This document shows, in pieces, positions 1 to 7,096 of a DNA stretch of 12,243 nt. How positions within the stretch are numbered: the first letter of the stretch is position 1; the number at the start of each line of letters is the position of its first letter. Under the pieces are notes generated by a model that did no database searches, was not told the DNA's origin, and saw only the letters and a list, made by a program, of their open reading frames with translations. The position numbers and the translations under genes were made by a program. Where the stretch lies: positions 32,392-44,634 of the forward strand of contig NWUY0300016820.1 in NCBI GenBank assembly GCA_004151065.3, in the 5' to 3' direction. Origin of the DNA: Larix sibirica. Taxonomy: Eukaryota; Streptophyta; Pinopsida; Pinales; Pinaceae.

Positions 1-284
1 TTATGTGATTTTAATCAATACATGTTTTGGATGCAAGTTGAATTGATTAGCTAAAATCGTTTTGCTCCCATGGGATAGGACATAGATAGTTTCATTAACT
101 TAAATAGTTAATATCTAACTTTACATTTGCATTCTGTAGCTATTAGGTTATGATTATGTAGTTGTCTATATTGTAGTTATGGGGTCATGTTGTACATTGC
201 ATTAGATTATAATTCATTGTTTTCATTCAAAGCCTCCTTTCGAGGAGCAAATCCACTTAGCAGGTAACGGAGCAGTAAAACCCG
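1..284. other. AT-rich flank, no gene seen
   Basis: I see no convincing gene, RNA gene or repeat end in this stretch. It is AT-rich with stops in all frames. It lies upstream of the nested inverted repeat and well outside the LINE, so it is probably intergenic DNA or part of an older, unrecognised repeat. Confidence 0.5.
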
Positions 285-348
285 TAAGAATTAGTCATCC
301 TAAATGACTAGGAGTAGATTGAACACTCCTGGCTTGGGCTAATTCTTA
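285..348. repeat. Nested inverted repeat, cloverleaf-like
   Basis: A perfect 10-base inverted repeat (TAAGAATTAG at 285-294, CTAATTCTTA at 339-348) encloses two smaller perfect 6-base hairpins. One is AGTCAT/ATGACT (293-298 with 304-309, five-base loop, sharing two bases with the outer arm). The other is AGGAGT/ACTCCT (310-315 with 325-330, nine-base loop). Folded as RNA this gives a closing stem with two side hairpins. I do not recognise it as a tRNA: there is no clear A or B box and no TPsiC loop. It could be a structured part of an old LTR or SINE, or chance in AT-rich DNA, though the nesting makes chance less attractive. Confidence 0.5.
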
Positions 349-850
349 TTGTTGGTGAGCATGTCAAATATGCACACAAACAATTTTTTTATAATGGATG
401 TGTTGTCTCATGCCAAGAGTTTTGATGGCATCATGCATATCGTTTTCTTTCGTGGCACCTATATGAAACTCATGGGCATAATTGTGTGCATCGTGAACAC
501 CATATCTAATATCCAACTGTTACAGTTCTTTGGTGCTTTCTTTTGCCCCATCTATTTCCTCTTGATGGATCCTTACACAATTAGTGGGGAACTCGCGCTC
601 TGTGCATATGTCGCCTATGCATTTTGTAATGATCAATGTTGGTTGATGGTTGTAAATACATTATGCCACTTATTGAAAATTTTGGTTTCCTGTTTTTATA
701 ATTTAAATGAAATGAATCCAATTAGCATGAGAATTATAGTTCATGAAGAACACAGAGATCGAACCATGGCTCTATAGAAGGCTTTGAGGGCTCTATGCTC
801 GGCCTGCATCAAATATGGCATCGAGGCAGTTCTTTCTGACCACACCTAGC
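349..850. other. AT-rich stretch, one doubtful open frame
   Basis: The only long frame has its first ATG at 361 and stops at 775-777 (about 138 codons). Its translation is rich in hydrophobic residues, Cys and Met, but shows no recognisable domain and no orderly membrane topology. There is no visible promoter, intron pattern or homologous partner. I treat it as a chance frame in AT-rich DNA. The sequence leads directly into the FF-domain fragment downstream, so part of it may derive from the same inserted or degraded gene sequence. Confidence 0.4.
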
Positions 851-1090
851 CTTGTGGTGGAAATGCTCAAAGAAAAAGAAGTGGCGCCATTTTTTAAATG
901 GGAAATTGAATTGCTCAAGATTATAGTTGACCCACGATTTAAATCCATTCCAAGTTACACAAAACAAAGATCTATATTTGAGCACTATGTACACACTTGA
1001 GTAGATGAGGAGCTAAAGGAAAATAGAACTTTTGATAAGGATGTTATCGATGGCTTTAAACAACTTTTAGATGAAGCATCATAAGATATA
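851..1090 (+). pseudogene. PRP40C/TCERG1-like FF-domain gene fragment
   Basis: In frame 2, residues around MLKEKEVAPFFKWE, then DPRFKSIPS and RSIFEHYV, match the conserved C-terminal half of an FF domain as found in plant pre-mRNA-processing protein 40C and animal TCERG1. These proteins use FF domains to bind phosphorylated RNA polymerase II tails and splicing factors. After a stop (TGA 998-1000) the same frame resumes with DEELKEN and then GFKQLLDEAS, which fits the linker and start of the next FF domain in this family, before a TAA at 1082-1084. Similarity fades beyond that. Only about 80 codons remain of a protein of several hundred residues, with two stops and no visible introns. It is therefore a fragment, either a broken processed copy or an exon relic. 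The family call is from memory of the motif, with no alignment run. Confidence 0.6.
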
Positions 1091-1338
1091 ATTGTCTAAT
1101 CTTTCAATAAGAGCAATGTAACCGAAAATGTCCTTGAAATTCATTTTTTTATGGGATAGAAGGGGGACTTCTTGTATTCCAATCCAAGGAATTGATGCAC
1201 CATAGTTTCAACTATAAGTGTTACGCCTGAATTCAAAACCATAGTATCGAAGAAAAGTAAGATAATAGTGATTGGCAATAAAATTAGGAAGATATATGCT
1301 TTGAGGTTTATTGAAGGAGATCCGATGTTATCAATGGA
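1091..1338. other. AT-rich flank before the LINE
   Basis: No gene is visible. The stretch is AT-rich and contrasts sharply with the GC-rich sequence that begins at about 1340, so it probably contains the insertion point of the LINE. I looked for a target-site duplication shared with the right end of the window and found nothing longer than a trivial 7-base match. Confidence 0.45.
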
Positions 1339-1536
1339 TTGAGAGGGCACCGTCTAGTGAGAGAGATCTGGAGCGGACGAGGTGGAGACGGCTCGCAGAT
1401 GAGGGTGATCACGGCCTTTCGAAGCTATCCTAGGGGAGCCTTCGTTTTCTCGTATGTTGTGCCCAAGGATCCTCCTAGCTCGACAACATCTGTGCACAAG
1501 GGTTTTTCCCTGTGTGTGGGGCTTCAGTCTGCGGCC
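1339..1536 (+). promoter_or_regulatory. Probable LINE 5' UTR / internal promoter region
   Basis: This GC-rich leader precedes the first plausible ORF1 ATG at 1537-1539. Plant LINEs are transcribed from promoters inside the 5' end. A TCP-like site (GGGCCCAC, 1539-1546) overlapping a G-box core (CACGTG, 1544-1549) lies just past its end, inside the first ORF1 codons. There is no TATA box where one would be expected, which is usual for LINEs. Alternatively the ORF1 frame, which is open from 1339, starts earlier than 1537. The role is inferred from position. Confidence 0.35.
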
Positions 1537-2948
1537 ATGGGCCCACGTGGAGGGGGACTCCTCCCCCCCACTCAGCAGCATCCTCCCGACCACAATAGTG
1601 GATCTCCAAGATCAAAATCAATTCATCGTAGGGAAGGGGAGGGGTAAGGATATGGATCCAAAGCCCCTTATGGTCCCAATCGCAGGCCTGGAGGTTGCAT
1701 CCCCATATCTGCAGAGATTCCATCCCTCCAGATCATATCTGATAAATTACGGGAAAGACTAGAACTCTGGAAGGAGAAGGCCCTAATTGGTAATTTTATT
1801 GGGATCTGGCCCAAAGAGAAGGATCTGCTTAGATGGATCAAAACAACCTAGAACCCTAAAGGACATTATGATTTGCATCTTGGATCTAAGGGTTTTTTCA
1901 CGATCATCTTCTCCAATCAAGAAGATAGAGATCGGATCATGGAGGGAGGCTCTTACTCCTTCTTCTCAGCTGGGCTATACCTAATACCCTGGAAAGAAAG
2001 ATTTAACCCAGAAAAGAGGATATGAGTATAGCACCAGTCTGGATCTGGCTTTACTCACTCCCCTGTGAATACTAGGAACTAGAAATTTTGAGAGACATAG
2101 GCAACACTCTTGGAGAATTTGTGAAAGTTGCGGAACAAACGAAACAACAACGATATACTTCTTTTTCCCGGATCTGTGTCTATATGAACCTTTCTCGCCA
2201 AATCCCGAAAGCTATCAACCTTTACTGGGAAGATGAGGAGTGGATCCAGCCTCTAGATTGTGAAAATGTCTCATTTAGATGTAGACAATGCCATGAGAAC
2301 GGTCACTTCAGTAGGAATTCCCCCTGTAATTCTCATGTCCCCACCCCCAAGGTTCCTACCGATGACGACTGTGACAGTGAAAGCTTCACCCAAGTCAAAA
2401 GCAGAAGAAAGCCTGGTAGGGGTAAACCCCTCAAACCACCCACCCGGCCGCCAACCATCACCTCCAATAAGTTCAAAACCCTAGAATCCATGGAAGATGA
2501 CCCAGAAAACATGGAAAAATGCCTCACGAAAGAGAATCCCCCAAGGGAGGCAACATCCCTAGCTGAGGAAAAAATTGCAGAAGATCAGAAGGATCAAACT
2601 GATATCATGGAAGAGGACCAATTGGATGAGGTTGAAGACATGGACCTTAGAGAATTAGATCTCGATGAAATTGAGAAAGAATGCAATAAAAAAGGAAAGG
2701 GTTACGTTTCGAAAAGATAGCTTGAGCTCCTGAAGGAAGCCATCCTGAAAACTAGGGCTACTCCTCAACTAGGAGTTGCTAAGGAACCCTAGAGAAGCAG
2801 CAAAAGAAAGCAGTTGGAAGAGGGGGAAAGGAGAGGAAGAAAAACGAATAAGCAAAGAATAGCAGAGGTTGGAACCAAATTGATAGAATCAAGTCAATAC
2901 CCGACAATTCAGGTGACCTTCTTTGAAGTAAATAAGGTTCCCCAGTGA
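1537..2948 (+). pseudogene. LINE ORF1 (DUF4283 + zinc knuckle), broken
   Basis: ORF1 proteins coat LINE RNA and act as nucleic-acid chaperones. The proline- and glycine-rich N-terminus is read in frame 1 from 1537. From about 1780 a DUF4283-like region follows (LIGNFIGIWP, GHYDLHLGSKGFF, then LYLIPWKERF). A one-base loss near 2011-2021 moves the frame to 0, where APVWIWLYSLPCEY continues and leads into the knuckle CRQCHENGHFSRN (about 2280-2320). The final Cys of the CX2CX4HX4C pattern is now Ser. A Lys/Glu/Asp-rich C-terminal part follows. Stops lie at 1645, 1849, 2073, 2718 and 2790, and the frame ends at TGA 2946-2948, overlapping the ORF2 start. The start at 1537 is the best ATG but is not certain. 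The family identity is secure, and the exact ends less so. Confidence 0.8.
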
Positions 2949-3658
2949 AGGTGTTAACATGGAATATTCGCGGGGTGAATCATCCCCGCAAAATCAAGAC
3001 TCTGAAAAATAAGGTGAGAAAGGAAAAGCCTGTGATAATCTGTTTACAGGAAACCAAGTGTGGATCTGAAACAATGAAGGCGATAGGGAAAAAAGTGTGG
3101 AAAGGATGTGAAATGATGAATATTGATGCCCATGGAATGGCGGGTGGTATGGCCTTTCTGTGGGATTTGGAAGAAGTAACTCTTTCAAATTTACGGGCTA
3201 TGAAAGGACTACTCACAGCTGATTTTTGAATATGCAATACCCAAACCATTGGTACCATTACCTATGTCTATGGTCCTAGTATCTATCCACACAAGCTTGC
3301 TTTCCTGGAATCACTATCCTGAGCCGCTCATTGGATTGGTAATAAACCTTGGATCATTGGGGGTGATTTCAACTTGATCACTTCCCTCGAAGAAAATAAG
3401 GGGGGAAGAAGAACTTTGGGAACAGTAAATGGGGCTTTCAAAAAATTTATTGAAGACAATAATCCGGTCGATGTAGAAACTGGAAATGGTCAGTTCACCT
3501 GGAACAACAAAAGAGGGGGGGACCACCACGGGGCCTCTCGTCTATATCGATTCCTGGTCATAGAAGGGATTGTCAATAGCGACAGAGACCTGTCTACATT
3601 GGTTCTCCCATCCGCCGACTCTGATCATTGGTCAGTTTGTTTGCAATGGGATGGATAG
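2945..3658 (+). other. APE-like endonuclease domain (copy 1)
   Basis: This domain of the exonuclease-endonuclease-phosphatase fold nicks target DNA to prime reverse transcription. Visible motifs are WNIRG (Asn codon at 2963), QETK (metal-binding Glu at 3050), YVYGPS, GGDFN (3359-3373), and SDHWS (Asp 3623, His 3626). The usual RLDRFL motif reads RLYRFL, with Tyr at 3545-3547 replacing Asp. Stops at 3227 and 3320 interrupt the domain. The second copy of the repeat begins only after GGDFN, so this is the sole complete version in the window. Confidence 0.85.
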
Positions 3659-4152
3659 GGGCCACCAATCAAGTGCCCCTTCCGCTTTGAACAATTATGT
3701 TTGGAGAAAAAAGACTTCAAATCATTAGTCACTCAATGGTGGCAGGACTCCCCACCCTCAGAGGGGACCAAGATGTACCAATTTCAACAGAAATTGAAAT
3801 ACCTTAAATCCAAGATCCATACTTGGAACAAAGAAGAAATTGGCAACATTTTTTAATACAAAAAGAGACTATCAGAACAACTGGAGGAGATACAACACAA
3901 AGTAATGAATACAGGCTATCATGAGGAGCTATGACGTTTAGAAGTGTCCACCCTCCAACTCCTAAATAATTGTGAGCGACAGGAGGAAATTTATTGGCAA
4001 CAAAAGTCCAGGAATCAATGGCTTCAGGAAGGAGAGCGCAACACCAACTTCTTCCACCAATCTGTTATCCAGAACAGACAAAAGAATAGAATCCATCGCT
4101 TAAAATTACAAGGCAGTCTTACATTGAAAAAAGGGAGGACCTGGAAGAAGAA

Positions 4153-5130
4153 TTGGTGGGATATTTTGAGAACATCCTGGCAGAGGATAGGGTCGACCGA
4201 TCCTTGGACATTGCTAATATAACCCAGAACATTCCCTATCTGGTTACTCTAGACCAAAATACGCTCCTAACAAAACTAGTTGAGATGTTAGAACTCAAGG
4301 ATGCAATCAATCAAATGGCTAATGGAAAATCCCCAGGCCCTGATGGGTTCACCACCAACCTCTTTCATTACTTCTGAGATCTTATAAAGAAGGAAGACAG
4401 GTTAACTGTGGAGGACTCCAGACGAACTAGAACAATTCTCAAGGCGTTCAATGCTACCTTCCTTACCTTCATTCCTAAAAATGAAGGCGCAGACTCTCTA
4501 GGTAAGTTCAGACCTATAACTCTTTGCAATTTTATCTACAAGATCATTACCAAGGTTATGGCCAATCGATTCAAACCCATTCTCCCATGCCTAATCTCCC
4601 CGGAACAATCAGGATTTTTGGAGGGGAGACAAAACATGGATGGAGTGATTCTGGTTCATGAGGTAATTCATTCCTTAAAATCCACCAAGAATTCGGGTAT
4701 GCTCCTCAAATTAGATATCTCAAAATCCTATGATAAACTAAGATGGAAATTCATGCGCAAAATGCTCAGAGTCTTTGGTTTCTGCTAGGAGTGCATTGAG
4801 TGGACGATGAATCTCACCTCCTCCACTTTCTTCTCTGTTCTTCTAAATGGAACTCCCACCCATACTTTTAATTCATCGAGAGATATCAAACAAGGGGACC
4901 CCTTATCTCCTTTCCTTTTTATCTTAATGGCAGAAGGATTGGGGAGGAAGATCAAAGCTATGACCGAATAGGGGGAGATCAAAGGAACAATTCTCCACCC
5001 TAGTGTTGATACACAAACCCACTAGCAATTTGTTGATGGCACGATGCTAATGGGCCACCCTTCAGTCCCAGAAGCAAGAGCTCTCAGGAAAAGTCTTACT
5101 ACCTTTGTGAAAGCCTCGGGCCTGGAAGTT
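4153..5130 (+). other. Reverse transcriptase domain (copy 1)
   Basis: This is the LINE RT core, which copies RNA into DNA at the nick. Visible blocks are GKSPGPDGFT (about 4324-4353), FRPITLCNFIYKI (about 4507-4545), LISPEQSGFLEGR, motif A LDISKSYDKLRW (catalytic Asp 4714-4716), and the QGDPLSPFLF block (4891-4920). The catalytic FADD-type box reads FVDG (5029-5040): the second Asp is now Gly and the Ala is Val. A stop (5023-5025) lies just before the box. RT activity is therefore lost by missense as well as by stops. Confidence 0.88.
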
Positions 5131-5445
5131 AACATAGAAAAATCTCAAATATTTTTCTTCAAATATTACTCAAATAAATATCAACCGCATCATGGGCTTC
5201 CAAGGGAGCTCCCTTCCATCCAAATACCTTGGAGCGCCTCTTGCGGCTGGATTCATAAGGCGAGTGTCTTGGGAGGACCTTTTGGACCGTATAAAAAGAA
5301 GACTATCCAATTGGACTCTGAGGCCTCTTAATCTTTCCATCAAAGTCACGCTGATCAAATCAGTTGTACAAGCATTGCCTATCTATCTCTTTTCTGCCAT
5401 GGTTGCCCCTAAGTCTGTTCTCAAAGGCCCAAGGGCTATTCAGCG

Positions 5446-5465
5446 AAACTTTCTTAAACTTTCTT
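5446..5465 (+). repeat. 10-bp tandem duplication in ORF2 (copy 1)
   Basis: AAACTTTCTT occurs twice in a row (5446-5455 and 5456-5465). Removing one unit would rejoin the frame before it to the frame after it, matching the usual sequence at this point of plant LINE ORF2. It is thus the direct cause of the frame 2 to frame 0 shift. The identical lesion occurs in the second copy. Confidence 0.8.
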
Positions 5466-6140
5466 TGGGTAGGAAAAGCTGATAAGCTCAAATGGGCCCT
5501 AGTTAGTTGGGACAATATCTATCATCCAAAATCAAATGGCGGTCTTGGGATACGAGACCCAGAGAAAAACAACGATGTGTTGGGTGGTCAAATATGGTGG
5601 AATTGGGTCTCACACACTTCGGAACCCTGGGCAAAGTTGTGGCATGTAAAATATGCCCCCAACCACCTGAAAGAAGACCTAATTCATTATGATGAAGAAA
5701 AACTAGGCTCATTTATCTCGAAGACTGCCTTCCATGGTAGAAGTATTATTCAAGATCATTGCTTTTGGGAAGTTAGAAACGGTGACTCGGTAAACTTTTG
5801 GGAAGATTCGTGGCAGTAGATGCCAACATTGGCTAATATTGAGAACATGGAAACCTATCAGGCTAATTGCAAAGCGCTTGGTTTAACCAAGGTTAACCAA
5901 TACTGGAAACATGATTCAGATATTAATGGCTACAAGGAATGACAACCACCTGAATGGTGGGCTGAAAGGGTCTCAGACAAAGAGTGGACGAGGATCCGAG
6001 ACAATATCCAAGGAAGATGCATCCAGTCCCAAGAGGGTCCTAATAAACTATGTTGGGGGTACTCCACCCGTGGCACTTTCAATACTAAAGAATCCTATGA
6101 CCTTTGGACCAACAATCACGAGGATCAACCGGATGAAATC

Positions 6141-6330
6141 TAGAAAAAAATATGGAAAATGAATCCATGGCCAAAGGTTGCCACCTTCATATGGCTTGTC
6201 ACTCATAGGAAAATCTTGACAGGTGAAAACCTCCAAAAACGTGGCGTACCAGGCCTCACACAATGCACTTTGTGTTACCAGAACGAGGAATTCTTAGATC
6301 ACCTTCTCGACTCCTGTCCCTTTGTCTCTG
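6141..6330 (+). other. zf-RVT domain (copy 1)
   Basis: This zinc-binding domain lies between RT and RNase H in plant LINE ORF2 proteins. After a stop at 6141 the sequence reads WPKVATFIWLVTHRKILT, then ENLQKRG, then a CX2C pair (codons at 6264 and 6273) and an HX4C pair (His 6300, Cys 6315) ending CPF. All four zinc ligands remain. The same sequence is repeated at 9839-10028. Confidence 0.75.
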
Positions 6331-6638
6331 ATGTCTAGGATAGAGGCACAAAAATATTTAGAAAATAAAATCGTTCCAGAGGAAACCCTACCCTTACAAT
6401 CAAAGATTGGGATCTTCTTTCCTTCCTGAACCCAATTGTGAAATCCATTTAGACCTCCTTCCCAGGGTTCATGATATGGGAAACATGGAAAGAACGCAAC
6501 AGGAGAATCTTCTAAGACTCAACCTTCATGCCAAAATAGATATGGTCGAAAATCAAGAAAAACATCTAGGAGACCATCAGAGTCACCCCTTGGAATGAAA
6601 AGTACTAGGAAGCCGATGACATTGCACGTAGAATCCTA

Positions 6639-7095
6639 ATGAAATGGTGTATGATCAAAGCCAATCAAACTAGTACGCAGAGGAAGGAAAAGCATACCAC
6701 GGTGAGCATCCCAAACCATTGGACGCCTCCCCCACCTGAAACGTTGAAATTAAACTTTGATGGAGCCTCAAAAGGCAATCCGGGTCCAGCTGGGTTTGGT
6801 AGTGTTATTCGAAATGCAAGAGGTGAAATTCTGCAAGTCTACCTGGGAAGCATAGGTGAGGACACCAACAATGCCACAAAAATAGACAGACTCCTTGTTG
6901 GTCTAAACTTGGTTCTCCAACTAGGTCTGACGCCAACAACCATCGAGGGTGACTCCCGCCTAATCATCCAAATGGCATGCAATCTCCAAAATGGCAAGAA
7001 ACCATCCAAGGTGGCGGACAGTTGGAGGCTTGCTTATAGGGTTGAAAAATTGGCTATGTTAACTCACAACCCCCATGCGTGGTCCTTTGAGCACG
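6639..7095 (+). other. RNase H domain, truncated (copy 1)
   Basis: The domain begins with the characteristic LNFDGASKGNPGPAGFG block (first catalytic Asp at 6759-6761). The second catalytic position reads TNNATKIDRL where TNNxAE is normal, so Glu has become Lys (6879-6881). The third, in GDSRLIIQ, is kept (6951-6953). The domain stops at WSFEH before the final catalytic region, where the sequence jumps at the n. Confidence 0.85.
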
Positions 7096-7096
7096 N
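7096..7096. other. Single undetermined base at repeat junction
   Basis: The only n in the window lies precisely between the end of copy 1 (ending GCACG) and the start of copy 2 (AAGGGGGG). That position is expected if two contigs or reads were joined here. It argues that the order across this point is not directly supported by sequence. Confidence 0.9.

Larger units (their letters stand above)
2945..7095 (+). pseudogene. LINE ORF2, first copy, broken and cut short
   Basis: ORF2 encodes the retrotransposition enzyme: endonuclease, reverse transcriptase, zf-RVT and RNase H, in that order. It begins at 2945 with GTG where ATG is expected (MKVLTWNIRG context). Reading changes frame at about 4130-4140 (frame 2 to 1, one base lost in a G run), at about 5180-5200 (1 to 2), and at 5446-5465 (2 to 0, from a 10-base duplication). 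Stops lie at 3227, 3320, 3656, 3854, 3932, 4375, 4786, 4969, 5023, 5817, 5940, 6141, 6336, 6366, 6450, 6513, 6537, 6567 and 6606. Most look like single changes from Trp or Gln codons. The copy ends abruptly inside RNase H at 7095, immediately before the n, lacking the last roughly 40 codons that the second copy has. Confidence 0.9.
3398..7095 (+). repeat. Direct repeat, copy 1 (3,698 bp)
   Basis: This segment, from the middle of the endonuclease domain to inside RNase H, recurs at 7097-10793. The offset is 3,699 bases up to about 4505 and 3,698 after it, because of one base lost in copy 2. Differences are frequent up to 5218 (about 50 by eye). I find only one after that, at 6513. Confidence 0.95.

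Noticed and set aside
361-777. 138-codon open frame with hydrophobic translation
   Set aside because: No domain, no orderly membrane pattern, AT-rich surroundings and no sign of gene structure. It is long enough to notice but not to support.
4785-4982. Minus-strand open frames opposite the RT domain (also 8483-8833)
   Set aside because: They are shadows of the RT coding strand and occur in both copies only because the sequence is repeated. The plus strand carries the recognisable motifs.
5878-5902. Palindromic GGTTTAACC/GGTTAACC stretch
   Set aside because: It lies in ORF2 coding sequence and is explained by the encoded residues. The arms are short and there is no context for a regulatory site.
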